Positions 16,467 to 24,242 of a DNA stretch of 47,194 nucleotides are shown here, piece by piece; within the stretch, counting starts at the first letter, position 1; every line of letters begins with the position of its first letter. The position numbers were made by a program, and so were the translations under genes. The notes under the pieces are model-generated. The model was not told the origin of the DNA. It did not search any database and saw nothing but the letters and a program-made list of their open reading frames with translations. The DNA is from a candidate division FCPU426 bacterium (GTDB lineage Bacteria > Oederibacteriota > Muellerivitia > Muellerivitales > Muellerivitaceae): NCBI GenBank assembly GCA_023249615.1, contig JAHFCG010000004.1, positions 1-47,194 of the forward strand, read 5' to 3'.

Positions 16467-17557
16467 TTTTTCTTTTTTCGGGAGGGAGAGGATTTCTTGG
16501 TTGAGTTGAGTAAAACACGGAAGGGGCTTTCGCGGATTTTATGGGTTCCCTCATCCACGGGAATACTGGAAATGAAAATGGTAAAGAGCATGGCCATCAG
16601 GAACAGGAAGAGGATTAAAACCAGGGCCCTTTTTTCGGAAAGGCGCGCCAGGAAAAAAGCGAAGACCCCGAGGGAAATAGAAAGAGCCCAAAGCGTTAGA
16701 ACGACTTGTGGAACGGTCATGCCCAAAACCCTCAAACGCAGGGCAAGGTGATCGTTGGAACCCCGAAACATCGAACGGCCCTTGAGAAACCGCAGGACCA
16801 TCACGAGGGCCGTGTCATAAAGCGGAATACCCAGGATAAAGAGAGGCGCGCAAAGAGCCACCACGTTCACCTGCGTATAGCCGTGGCCGAGCGCGATCCC
16901 GGCCAGAACGTACCCCAGAAAAAGGGCGCCCGAATCCCCCATGTAAATTTTCGCCGGCTGGTAATTATAGGGCAAAAAACCCATGACGCTCCCGCCCAGG
17001 GCCGCGGCCGTCAATGGCACGTAGCTTTGTTCCCCCAAAAAAGGAACCAAGACAAACCCAAGACAAGCGATGACGGATACCCCGCCGGCCAACCCATCCA
17101 TGATGTCGATCAGGTTGACGGCGTTGGTTACGGCCACCACCCAAAATATCGTCAAAAAACTTCCCAGGATCGGATGGCTGGGTAAAAATTCCAGTTTCAC
17201 GCCGAAAACAATAAGAAGCGACGCGGCGAGGATCTGAAAAAAAAATTTTACCGCCGGCGAAAGGGAAAAAAGATCATCCGTCAAACCCAGGATGGCGACA
17301 ATGGTGCCGCCCACGAGAAGAGCCAAAATTTTTCCCGAGTCAGGGGTCGGCGTGAGAACCAAGGCGCTTAATAGGCCGATGAGAAAGGTAAAGTAAATCG
17401 CCAAGCCGCCCATATAGGGAATGGGGGCCGTGTGCTTTTTCAGCTGGCCGGAGGGGGTATCCATAAAGTGGGAGTGAAGGGCGATTTTCCGGAAGAGGGG
17501 GGTCAGCCCCAAAGACAGGGCAAAGGTGACGGCAAAGATAATCCAGTAGGCGTTCAA
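16463..17557 (-). CDS. MraY/WecA-family polyprenyl-phosphate sugar-1-phosphate transferase
   Basis: An integral membrane enzyme moving a sugar-1-phosphate (typically GlcNAc-1-P) from a UDP-sugar to undecaprenyl phosphate, the first step of O-antigen, teichoic-type or ECA glycan assembly. About ten transmembrane helices are predicted. Signature loops: GLTDDLF (metal/prenyl-phosphate Asp pair), NAVNLIDIMDGLAGG, YMGDSG and GSNDHLALRL. These fit WecA/TagO better than MraY. I start at TTG 17557 because GGAG lies 6 nt upstream; the TTG at 17569 has no such site. It is coupled to the FAD oxidoreductase by an ATGA overlap. The leader holds a palindromic repeat. Confidence 0.87.
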   Translation of the reverse strand: MNAYWIIFAVTFALSLGLTPLFRKIALHSHFMDTPSGQLKKHTAPIPYMGGLAIYFTFLIGLLSALVLTPTPDSGKILALLVGGTIVAILGLTDDLFSLSPAVKFFFQILAASLLIVFGVKLEFLPSHPILGSFLTIFWVVAVTNAVNLIDIMDGLAGGVSVIACLGFVLVPFLGEQSYVPLTAAALGGSVMGFLPYNYQPAKIYMGDSGALFLGYVLAGIALGHGYTQVNVVALCAPLFILGIPLYDTALVMVLRFLKGRSMFRGSNDHLALRLRVLGMTVPQVVLTLWALSISLGVFAFFLARLSEKRALVLILFLFLMAMLFTIFISSIPVDEGTHKIRESPFRVLLNSTKKSSPSRKKKK

Positions 17558-17572
17558 GGGTAACTCCAAAGT

Positions 17573-17652
17573 CAGCGGTTGGCGTTTGGCTGATGGCTGT
17601 TGGCCATAGCTTTAAACCAACAGCTATTCGCTATCGGCTATCAGCTGTTGTT
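17573..17652. repeat. Palindromic repeat (AGCGGTTGGCGTTTGGC/CAGCTGTTG family)
   Basis: A run of GCTGATGGCTGTTGGC-like units on the left and CAACAGCTATTCGCTATCGG on the right form an imperfect inverted repeat directly upstream of the WecA-like start codon. Confidence 0.55.
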
Positions 17653-17710
17653 TCGCACTATAACACAGAAGGAAAAGACGCCCAATTGTGGGAAAGAAGC
17701 CTATTTGGTC

Positions 17711-17745
17711 AAAAAAATAGAGCCTCGGTGGGTCGACCGAGGCTC
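17711..17745 (-). terminator. Strong Rho-independent terminator of the candidate sRNA
   Basis: The perfect 10-bp stem GAGCCTCGGT/ACCGAGGCTC (17720-17729, 17736-17745) with a 6-nt loop is followed on the minus strand by TA and seven T (17711-17717). Confidence 0.88.
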
Positions 17746-17802
17746 CGGAGGTGAGATTTTAATTCGTTTGAAAGCAGGCCAGTTGTCGCTAGCCTGTTTC
17801 GT
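17711..17802 (-). ncRNA. Candidate sigma-54-dependent small RNA with anti-Shine-Dalgarno stretch
   Basis: Transcription from the -24/-12 promoter at 17813-17828 would start near 17802 and end in the terminator, giving about 90 nt. In order: a hairpin (CAGGC/GCCTG, 17775-17796), an A/U-rich single-stranded linker, the C-rich motif CACCUCC (17747-17753), complementary to Shine-Dalgarno sequences, and the terminator hairpin with a U tract. There is no start codon followed by an open frame. The layout matches base-pairing sRNAs such as the sigma-54-driven Qrr RNAs next to luxO. It is adjacent to a sigma-54 activator gene with matching operator sites. Expression and targets are inference. Confidence 0.55.
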
Positions 17803-17812
17803 TATTACATAA

Positions 17813-17828
17813 AGCAATGTCCATGCCA
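17813..17828 (-). promoter_or_regulatory. Sigma-54 (-24/-12) promoter
   Basis: Minus-strand TGGCATGGACATTGCT matches the RpoN consensus TGGCACG-N4-TTGCW at all defined positions but one, with exact GG-to-GC spacing. It lies just downstream of a sigma-54 activator gene and upstream of a terminator-bounded non-coding segment. Confidence 0.7.
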
Positions 17829-17909
17829 TTCTTCAAACGATTTTCGGGGTATAAAAAGCCTTTAAAATCAGGGTTTTTAAAAAAAAGGGCCAGAACAAAG
17901 TGTTAATAA
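17829..17909. other. AT-rich spacer between sigma-54 promoter and operator cluster
   Basis: No gene is present. Runs of A/T (for example around 17856-17886) would make the DNA flexible, as expected between enhancer sites and a -24/-12 promoter. TTCAAACGA (17832-17840) pairs with TCGTTTGAA (17764-17772) within the sRNA region, which may be chance. Confidence 0.35.
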
Positions 17910-17946
17910 TTTTTACATATGTAAAAAATTGTAATATTTTTTTACA
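17910..17946. promoter_or_regulatory. Enhancer-like cluster of four TGTAA half-sites
   Basis: The 18-bp perfect palindrome TTTTTACATATGTAAAAA (17910-17927) is followed by TGTAA-N7-TTACA (17930-17946). The cluster is centred about 115-135 bp upstream of the predicted sigma-54 start site, the usual place for activator binding. The same TGTAA-N7-TTACA occurs at 20414-20430 upstream of the activator operon. Confidence 0.6.
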
Positions 17947-17960
17947 CTTTTAACATAACC

Positions 17961-19844
17961 CTATTTTACCCCAAGCCCATATTTCCTTATCTTCTGATAC
18001 AGGGTCGGGCGGCTAATGCCAAGCCGTGAGGCCGCCTGCTTTTTATTAAAGTGGGCTTCAGTTAAAACCCTTAAGATCAATTCCTTCTCCCCTGATTTCA
18101 AGACGCCTTCCTTGGGTAAAACCAAGGGAGAACGGGCGGAGAACCCTCCCGCCTTTTGACCCGTCATTTCCAACGGTAAATGTTCCGGCTTGATAAAACG
18201 GTCGTCGTTCAGTGTCACAATCCGCTCGACCACATTTTCCAGTTCCCGGACGTTTCCCGGCCAACGGTACTGCTTCATCATCTGTAGCGCTGGTTCGGAA
18301 ATCCCCTCGAAACGGGAAGTCTTCTTCGACTTCATCTGGTCCAGGAAATATTTGATCAGGAGGGTCAAATCCCCTTCCCGTTCCCTCAAAGGCGGTATTT
18401 CCACCACGATCACGTTCAGGCGGTAATATAAATCTTCCCGGAATTTCCCCTCCTGGATGGCTTTTTTCAAATCCCGGTTGGTGGCGGCGATGACGCGGAT
18501 ATCCACCTTCACCGGCTCGTTCCCCCCCACCCGCTCGAATTCTCTTTCCTGCAAGACCCGTAGAAGCTTGACCTGGGTGGAAAGGGAAATTTCCCCGATC
18601 TCGTCCAGAAAAACCGTTCCCTGATGGGCCGCCTCGAACTTTCCTATCTTTTGCCCAGTGGCTCCCGTGAAGGAACCCTTCTCGTGGCCGAAGAGCTCGC
18701 TCTCCAAAAGGGATTCCGAGAGAGCCGAACAGGCGATGGGGATGAAAGGCCTGTCATGCCGGCCGGATTGCAGGTGAATCGCCCTGGCCACCAGTTCCTT
18801 CCCTGTCCCGTTCTCGCCCAGAACCAAAACGGTCGCGTCGCTGGAGGCGGCCCGCTTGATGAGATCGTGGATTCTCTGCATGGACGGACTGGTCCCGACC
18901 AGGGTGGTTTCCTCCACCGGTTTGCTTTTTTGCGCCGCCGCCACGGACACCATGGATTTGGAAAGCGAAAATAAAATGGAGGCGGCGTTTTTGGAGGACC
19001 TCACGAACTCCTCATAATCCTCCTTCATTCGGCCGGTGAGTCCCTCGTGAAAATAAACCTGCCCCAGATTGTAAATGGCGTTGACATGGTCTGGATTTTT
19101 TTTGATGACGTCCTTAAATTCCGAAATGGCTTTTTCCATTTCCCCCTGCTTGAAAAAACAGACCCCAAGGTCGCTCTGAATATTCAGCCGTTCTTCACCT
19201 TCGGGTATGGTCTTGAGGGCTTTTTTATAAACCCGAATAGCCTCCTCAAAACGTTCCAGCGCCATCAGGCAGTCCCCCAAACTCCCCAGGGCGAGGATAT
19301 TTTTGGGGTTGGACACGATGACCAACTGGTATTGTTCAAGGGCCTTTTCAAGCTCGCCGCGTTCCTTGAATAACATCCCGAGGTTCAGGCGGCATTGAAA
19401 GGTCAGACTTTCCGCGCTGTGGAACAGGCCCAGATAATAGCTTCCGGGGGTAACGGGATGGATGTGTTGCAGTGTTTCCATAAAGGAAAACATGGCGTCA
19501 TTCACGTGGCCCCGCTTCATATGAATCAACCCGATATTGAAATGAGCGTCCAAAAGGGAGGGGAGAATCCGCATGGCTTTTTCATAATATTCCAGCGCCG
19601 TATTAAAGTCCTGCAGGTGAAAGGCGGCATGGCCCGCGTCCCTCAGGGCAAAGGCACTGAACGGCTGTTTCTTGATGACGGTCTTAAAAAGCTGGAGGGC
19701 CTTCCCGTATTCCCCCTGCTCGAAAGCCTCGATCCCGTCTTCGGTGGCCTTGTCCGCCGACTCATGTGCCGCCCCGCAAACCGGGCAAAAGCGGAATTCC
19801 AAATCGAGTGAGTTCCCGCATTCACGGCAAACAAAAAGGGCCAT
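17961..19844 (-). CDS. Sigma-54-dependent activator with zinc-ribbon and TPR sensor domain
   Basis: A 627-residue enhancer-binding protein. The N-terminal zinc ribbon has C6-x2-C9 and C20-x2-C23. TPR units fill about 33-290. The AAA+ domain (about 315-545) has Walker A GENGTGKE, the sigma-54 contact loop GSFTGA (usually GAFTGA), Walker B TVFLDEIGE and the arginine-finger segment FREDLYYRLNV. A Fis-type helix-turn-helix (NKKQAASRLGISRPTLYQKI) ends the protein. There is no receiver, GAF or PAS domain, so the signal probably arrives by protein contact through the TPRs. It is encoded 3 nt after a small TPR/membrane protein gene that may be its partner. Palindromic sites with the same half-site lie upstream of the operon and just after the gene. 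Confidence 0.9.
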   Translation of the reverse strand: MALFVCRECGNSLDLEFRFCPVCGAAHESADKATEDGIEAFEQGEYGKALQLFKTVIKKQPFSAFALRDAGHAAFHLQDFNTALEYYEKAMRILPSLLDAHFNIGLIHMKRGHVNDAMFSFMETLQHIHPVTPGSYYLGLFHSAESLTFQCRLNLGMLFKERGELEKALEQYQLVIVSNPKNILALGSLGDCLMALERFEEAIRVYKKALKTIPEGEERLNIQSDLGVCFFKQGEMEKAISEFKDVIKKNPDHVNAIYNLGQVYFHEGLTGRMKEDYEEFVRSSKNAASILFSLSKSMVSVAAAQKSKPVEETTLVGTSPSMQRIHDLIKRAASSDATVLVLGENGTGKELVARAIHLQSGRHDRPFIPIACSALSESLLESELFGHEKGSFTGATGQKIGKFEAAHQGTVFLDEIGEISLSTQVKLLRVLQEREFERVGGNEPVKVDIRVIAATNRDLKKAIQEGKFREDLYYRLNVIVVEIPPLREREGDLTLLIKYFLDQMKSKKTSRFEGISEPALQMMKQYRWPGNVRELENVVERIVTLNDDRFIKPEHLPLEMTGQKAGGFSARSPLVLPKEGVLKSGEKELILRVLTEAHFNKKQAASRLGISRPTLYQKIRKYGLGVK

Positions 19845-19847
19845 GGT

Positions 19848-20228
19848 TTAACCCCGTTTCGGCTTCGTCCGGGAAGACGAAGACTTTTGGGCTGGAACTT
19901 TTTTTGAATTTTTTCCCTGAAGCTTTTCCAGTTGGAGTATGACCAGATGGTTGGCCTGGGGATGGTCGGCATAGCGTTTTTTGAGCTTTTCATACCACTT
20001 ACGGGCTTCAGGAAGAAGGCCCGCTTTTTCAAGTTTGTATCCCTTGCGGAATTCCTTTTCAAACTCGATAAACCGAAGCTGTTCCGCCTCCGACAAATGG
20101 GTCGTCCAAAGCATACCCGACGCCGTCAAAGCGGCGAGAGTCATCAGGTAGACGAAATAGGGGGGAAAGGCCAAAACCCCCAGGAGATTGACGATGGTCA
20201 AGCCGCCCCAATCAACATTTTTCAACAT
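19848..20228 (-). CDS. Small membrane protein, possible partner of the sigma-54 activator
   Basis: I do not recognise a family. The 126-residue product starts MLKNVDWGG and has two closely spaced hydrophobic segments (about 11-40), then a TPR-like helical pair (EFRKGYKLEKAGLLPEARKWYEKL) and a basic tail rich in Lys, Ser and Pro. I start at 20228; a longer frame begins at the ATG inside a perfect palindrome (20317-20348) and looks artefactual. The stop codon lies 3 nt before the activator gene, so the two are surely cotranscribed. A membrane-bound signal partner of the TPR activator is a reasonable inference. Confidence 0.6.
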   Translation of the reverse strand: MLKNVDWGGLTIVNLLGVLAFPPYFVYLMTLAALTASGMLWTTHLSEAEQLRFIEFEKEFRKGYKLEKAGLLPEARKWYEKLKKRYADHPQANHLVILQLEKLQGKNSKKVPAQKSSSSRTKPKRG

Positions 20229-20316
20229 GGTTTTTTGCGAGGGTTGTTCCTTCAAACGAGTCTCCCGGCGAAACCAAAACTTGAAAACACAGAAATAATC
20301 CCCTAGAACCAGGTCC

Positions 20317-20348
20317 TTGTAGGGGCAAGGCATGCCTTGCCCCTACAA
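20317..20348. repeat. 32-bp perfect palindrome (GTAGGGGCAAGGC family)
   Basis: TTGTAGGGGCAAGGCA followed by its exact complement. It forms a 16-bp hairpin without loop in the leader of the activator operon. This sequence type is seen as a dispersed repeat in many bacteria. Confidence 0.85.
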
Positions 20349-20413
20349 AACCCTTGGGTGTGCCGACACCACCGGATCAAACAGATTAAGAAAAAATTTC
20401 CCCAGCCCCAAAG

Positions 20414-20430
20414 TGTAAGCTTATCTTACA
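20414..20430. promoter_or_regulatory. TGTAA-N7-TTACA operator upstream of the activator operon
   Basis: GTGTAAG-CTTAT-CTTACAC is a 7-5-7 inverted repeat whose core TGTAA-N7-TTACA is identical in half-site and spacing to the site at 17930-17946. Position about 190 bp before the operon start suggests autoregulation. Confidence 0.5.
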
Positions 20431-20440
20431 CCCTGTGGCG

Positions 20441-20470
20441 AAAAAAAAGCTCCGGTTTCCCGGAGCTTTT
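20441..20470 (-). terminator. Rho-independent terminator after pnp
   Basis: The 11-bp stem AAAAGCTCCGG/CCGGAGCTTTT with loop TTTC has an A8 run on the left (U8 on the minus transcript). It lies 13 nt after the pnp stop. Confidence 0.9.
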
Positions 20471-20482
20471 CCCCCGCAAAAT

Positions 20483-22591
20483 TTACTTTTTCGCGTAATC
20501 CGCGATGTTCAGGCCCAGGGCTTCCTTGCGCGAAAGCTTGATTTTCTTGGTCTTCGGGTCCACCCCAATGCACTTGACCAAAAGCTCGTCGCCTTCCTTC
20601 AGGATATCTTCCACCCGTTCCACGCGGCCCTTGTCGAGCTGGGAGATATGGACCAGACCGTCCGTCCCAGGCAGAATTTCCACGAAAGCGCCGAAGTCCA
20701 TGATTTTTTTCACGGTGCCGAAATAAACCTTGCCCTCCTCGGCCTCGGCCATGAGGCCGGCGATGAATTTCTGCGCGTTCTCAAGGTCGGTTCCGTTCGC
20801 GGAGGCTACATGAACCGATCCGTCATCCTCAACATTGACATCCACCCTGAAATCTTCCTGAATCTTCTTGATGGTGGCTCCGCCCTTCCCGATGATCTCG
20901 CGGATCTTGTCCACGGGCACCTTGATGGTGATAATTCGGGGAGCGTAGGGCGACATCTTCTCGCGCTTGGTGGACAGGGTCTTGTCCATGATGTCGAGAA
21001 TATAAAGGCGGCCCTGCTTGGCCTGGGCCAAACCCTTTTCGACAACTTCAAAGGGCAAACCGAAAATCTTGATGTCCATCTGGATGGCGGTGATTCCCTT
21101 GCGGGTTCCGGCCACCTTGAAATCCATATCGCCGAAATGGTCTTCCAGACCCTGGATGTCCGTCAGGATGGCGTACTTGGAAACATCCTCGTTGGCGACC
21201 AGTCCCAAGGCCACGCCGGCGCAGGGAGCCTTCAAGGGAACGCCCGCGTCCATCAGTGAAAGGGATCCGCCGCAAACCGAGGCCATCGAGGACGAACCGT
21301 TGGATTCCAGAATGTCCGAGGTGACCTGGATGGTATAGGGGAAATCATCGTGATTGGGGATCAAAGGCTGGATGGCCTTTTCCGCCAGGGCTCCATGGCC
21401 GATTTCACGGCGTCCGGGACCCGACAAGCGCTTGATTTCACCGACCGAGTAAGGCGGGAAGTTGTAGTGAAGCATGAAGGTTTTCTTTTGCTCCCCTTCC
21501 AGTTCTTCCAAAATCTGTTGATCGTCCTTGGTTCCCAAAGTTGAGACAACGAGAGCCTGGGTTTGGCCGCGGGTAAAGAGGGCCGAACCATGCGTACGGG
21601 GCAATACCCCGACTTCGCAATTGATCGGGCGGAACTCATCGAGCTTCCGGCCGTCCTGGCGCTCGTGGCGGTCCAGAATGGCTTCACGGACCAGATCGGA
21701 CTCGATGGAATGCATGATTCCGTGGATGTCCTTTTCCTTCTCGGGGTACTTGTCGATCAAGGCTCCGACGGCTTCGTTGCCAACCGCGGCGATCTTGTCC
21801 TGGCGCTTGAGCTTGTCCTTCTCCGCCATGGCTTCTTTCATCTTGGAGATCGCGAAATTTTTAACGTCTTTTACCAAGGCCTCGTCGGCCTTGACCAGGG
21901 TCAGGGTGCGTTTGGCCTTCCCTGCCTTCTTCACCAATTGTTCCTGGAGGTCGATGATCTTCTGGCATTCCTTATGGGCCAGTTTGATGGCCTCAAGAAC
22001 TACGGATTCGGACTCTTCTTCAGCTCCACCTTCCACCATGACCACGGCCTTGCGGCTGGCGGCCACGATCAGGTCGAGCGTGCTGGTTTCCATCTGCTTG
22101 AAGGTCGGGTTCACCACGAGGTCCCCGTTGACGCGTCCCACGCGTACACAGCCAAACATGTCGGCCACCGGAATATCGGAAACGGCCAGGGCCGCGGAGG
22201 CGGCGCAAACGGCCAGGACGTCGGAGTCGTTTTCCTGGTCCGAGGAAATAACCGTGGCATGAAGCTGGACTTCATTGAAGAAACCATCAGGGAACAGGGG
22301 CCGGATCGGGCGGTCAATAAGCCGGGAAGTCAGTGTTTCCTTGGTGCGGGGTTTCCCCTCGCGCTTGAACCAGCCTCCGGGGATTCGGCCCGCTGAAGAG
22401 GACCTTTCGCGGTATTCAACGGTTAAGGGGAAGAAATCTTTCCCCGGCATGGGCTCCTTGGCGCCGACGACGGCGGCCAAAACGATGGTATCCCCGAACT
22501 GAACCAACACGGCTCCATCGGCCTGCTTGGCCATGCGGCCTGTCTCAATCGACAGGGTCGAATGGGCGAATGAGCAACTTACTTTTTCCAT
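20483..22591 (-). CDS. pnp: Polynucleotide phosphorylase
   Basis: PNPase degrades RNA 3' to 5' with phosphate, in the degradosome and in mRNA turnover. The 702-residue length is typical. It has two RNase PH domains (about 5-230 and 320-545, the second with NGSSSMASVCGGSLSLMDAG and the Asp-rich DIQGLEDHFGDMDFKV), the linking helical domain, a KH domain (REIIGKGGATIKKIQE) and an S1 domain (GKVYFGTVKKIMDFGAFVE). AAGGAG lies 8 nt before ATG. It is last in the rimP-to-pnp operon, after rpsO as in most bacteria. Two palindromic repeats fill the rpsO-pnp gap, where autoregulatory processing occurs in E. coli. Confidence 0.97.
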   Translation of the reverse strand: MEKVSCSFAHSTLSIETGRMAKQADGAVLVQFGDTIVLAAVVGAKEPMPGKDFFPLTVEYRERSSSAGRIPGGWFKREGKPRTKETLTSRLIDRPIRPLFPDGFFNEVQLHATVISSDQENDSDVLAVCAASAALAVSDIPVADMFGCVRVGRVNGDLVVNPTFKQMETSTLDLIVAASRKAVVMVEGGAEEESESVVLEAIKLAHKECQKIIDLQEQLVKKAGKAKRTLTLVKADEALVKDVKNFAISKMKEAMAEKDKLKRQDKIAAVGNEAVGALIDKYPEKEKDIHGIMHSIESDLVREAILDRHERQDGRKLDEFRPINCEVGVLPRTHGSALFTRGQTQALVVSTLGTKDDQQILEELEGEQKKTFMLHYNFPPYSVGEIKRLSGPGRREIGHGALAEKAIQPLIPNHDDFPYTIQVTSDILESNGSSSMASVCGGSLSLMDAGVPLKAPCAGVALGLVANEDVSKYAILTDIQGLEDHFGDMDFKVAGTRKGITAIQMDIKIFGLPFEVVEKGLAQAKQGRLYILDIMDKTLSTKREKMSPYAPRIITIKVPVDKIREIIGKGGATIKKIQEDFRVDVNVEDDGSVHVASANGTDLENAQKFIAGLMAEAEEGKVYFGTVKKIMDFGAFVEILPGTDGLVHISQLDKGRVERVEDILKEGDELLVKCIGVDPKTKKIKLSRKEALGLNIADYAKK

Positions 22592-22631
22592 TAAAATTTC
22601 TCCTTTGTGTTTTGGGTAAAGCTTTCAACTA

Positions 22632-22729
22632 AAACCACCCCAAAGACACAAAGGCACAAAGAAAAACAAAAGATCGGGTTAAACCCAAGCTGTTGTTTTA
22701 CTCTGTGGCTCCATGCCTCCGTGGTTAAA
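22632..22729. repeat. Palindromic repeat (CACAAAGGCAC/CTCTGTGGCTCC family)
   Basis: Left arm ACCACCCCAAAGACACAAAG and right arm CTCTGTGGCTCCATGCCTCC then GTGGTT are imperfectly complementary. First of two elements between rpsO and pnp. Confidence 0.6.
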
Positions 22730-22747
22730 AAACTCAAACAACCAAAC

Positions 22748-22851
22748 TTTTCACCACCAAGGGCACCAAGTTCACCAAGTAAAGATAAAAAAAGATTTTT
22801 GGATTCACCGATGAATTTTCTTCCGGTTTCTTGGTGAACTTGGTGGTTCAA
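22748..22851. repeat. Palindromic repeat (CACCAAG/CTTGGTG family)
   Basis: Left arm TTCACCACCAAGGGCACCAA and right arm TTGGTGAACTTGGTGGTT. Second element between rpsO and pnp, directly after the first. Confidence 0.75.
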
Positions 22852-22863
22852 ACTGCCTTTTTA

Positions 22864-23130
22864 CTATTTACGAAGGCCCAAGCGGTCCAGAACAGTCGTA
22901 TACCGCTTCACATCGTTCTTTTTCAAATAATCCAGAAGCCGGCGTCTTTGTCCGACCAATTGCAGTAAACCACGGCGGGAAGCGTGATCCTTGGGGTGGG
23001 ACTTGAAATGCTCGGTGAGATACTTGATACGCTCGGTGACAATGGCAATTTGAACTTCAGGAGACCCCGTGTCTCCCTCTTTCTGCTTAAAATCCTGAAT
23101 CAGCTGGGTCTTTTTTTCCTTGGTAATCAT
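22864..23130 (-). CDS. rpsO: 30S ribosomal protein S15
   Basis: An 88-residue primary 16S rRNA-binding protein that nucleates the platform of the small subunit. [17 protein letters not shown], the [16 protein letters not shown] rRNA-contact segment and the end [13 protein letters not shown] are family signatures. GAGGAG lies 8 nt before the ATG. The 200-nt gap to ribF holds a G/C-rich imperfect hairpin (around 23279-23307) and may carry its own promoter or an S15 autoregulatory structure. It precedes pnp as usual. Confidence 0.98.
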   Translation of the reverse strand: MITKEKKTQLIQDFKQKEGDTGSPEVQIAIVTERIKYLTEHFKSHPKDHASRRGLLQLVGQRRRLLDYLKKNDVKRYTTVLDRLGLRK

Positions 23131-23330
23131 CCTTGAATCTCCTCAAATAAAATTTTTCCGAATAGGCTCCCCTTGAACCGAGCGGCCGTTAGAGAGAACG
23201 AACGCCAAGTGAAAGGATCAAAACCTTGCCCCTGTTGAAAACAAAAGCCTTCAGGGGACGGTTATTTTAGGGGCTTTAAGGGGGGGTGTAAAGGAGATTA
23301 CCCCCTCAAAAGACTGGAAAACCATGGGTT

Positions 23331-24242
23331 TCAGGCCCTCTTCAACCCCGCGAGCGGGGTTTTACGGACGGCGTTTAAATCCTTCCCGATCTGGCGGACG
23401 AGCGCGGTGGAAGAGGAAAACTTTTTTTCAGGCCTCAAATATTTCAGCAAAAAAATCTTCATTCGTTTGCCGTAAAGCTTTCCGAAATATTTCAGGATAT
23501 GCGCTTCCGCGGCGCGGTGGTGATCGTCATCCTTGAAGGTCGGCCTTTTGCCCAGATTCATCCCGGCCCGGTAATATTTTTTCCCGATTTTTACCGCGCA
23601 AGCGTAAACCCCGTCCTTCGGCAAAAACTGCTCAATGTGTTTGAGATTGGCGGTGGGAAAGCCGATTTTGTGGCCGACATGCTTTCCATGAACCACGTTT
23701 CCCTCGATCGCGTAAGGACGGCCCAGGAGTTCTCGCGCCGTTTCCATCTTTCCATTCATCAATAATCCTCTGATTCGGCTCGAGGAAACTACCGCGCCCC
23801 TCAGCAGAACCGGTTTTACCGCGATAACCTGAAACCCGAATTTCTTTCCAAGGATTCTTAAAAGTCCAACATCGCCCTTGGCGCCTTTTCCAAACCTGAA
23901 TTTCATGCCCACTACAATTCCCTTGATGGGACCCAAAGTCCGGAGCCAGTCAATAAATTGTTCCGGGCTTTTTTGGGAAAACGACTTGGTGAACCGAAGC
24001 GCCACCACCTTGCGTATACCCCTTTCTTTTAAAAGCCGAAAGGTTTCCACGCGCGGCAAAAGAAAAGGAATTCGGATGGTGCCTTTCAGGACATGCATAG
24101 GATGATCCTGAAAAGTCACGGAGGAAGGTATGGCCTTGAGCCTTTTGGCCAGCCCCACGGTTTCGTGGATGAGAACCTGATGGCCCCGATGGACGCCGTC
24201 AAAAACACCGATTGAAATAACCAATGGCCGCTTGGATTTCAA
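23331..24242 (-). CDS. ribF: Riboflavin kinase/FAD synthetase
   Basis: A bifunctional enzyme making FMN from riboflavin and FAD from FMN. The N-terminal nucleotidyltransferase domain has GVFDGVHRGHQ (about 12-22) and the SSSRIRGLL motif. The C-terminal kinase domain has AIEGNVVHGKHVGHKIGFPTAN (split: GNVVHGKHVGHK, then IGFPTAN), including the PTAN motif, and AEAHILKYFGKLYGK. The 303-residue length is normal. The start is TTG overlapping the truB stop (TTGA), with a strong GGAGG 7 nt upstream. It follows truB and precedes rpsO, a conserved order. Confidence 0.95.
   Translation of the reverse strand: MKSKRPLVISIGVFDGVHRGHQVLIHETVGLAKRLKAIPSSVTFQDHPMHVLKGTIRIPFLLPRVETFRLLKERGIRKVVALRFTKSFSQKSPEQFIDWLRTLGPIKGIVVGMKFRFGKGAKGDVGLLRILGKKFGFQVIAVKPVLLRGAVVSSSRIRGLLMNGKMETARELLGRPYAIEGNVVHGKHVGHKIGFPTANLKHIEQFLPKDGVYACAVKIGKKYYRAGMNLGKRPTFKDDDHHRAAEAHILKYFGKLYGKRMKIFLLKYLRPEKKFSSSTALVRQIGKDLNAVRKTPLAGLKRA

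Noticed and set aside
17764-17840. Riboswitch or larger folded RNA using TCGTTTGAA/TTCAAACGA pairing
   Set aside because: The outer arm lies upstream of the predicted sigma-54 start site, so it would not be in the transcript; the sRNA model explains the region better.
20229-20333. N-terminal extension of the 126-aa membrane protein
   Set aside because: It begins with the ATG inside a perfect 32-bp palindrome and lacks a ribosome-binding site.
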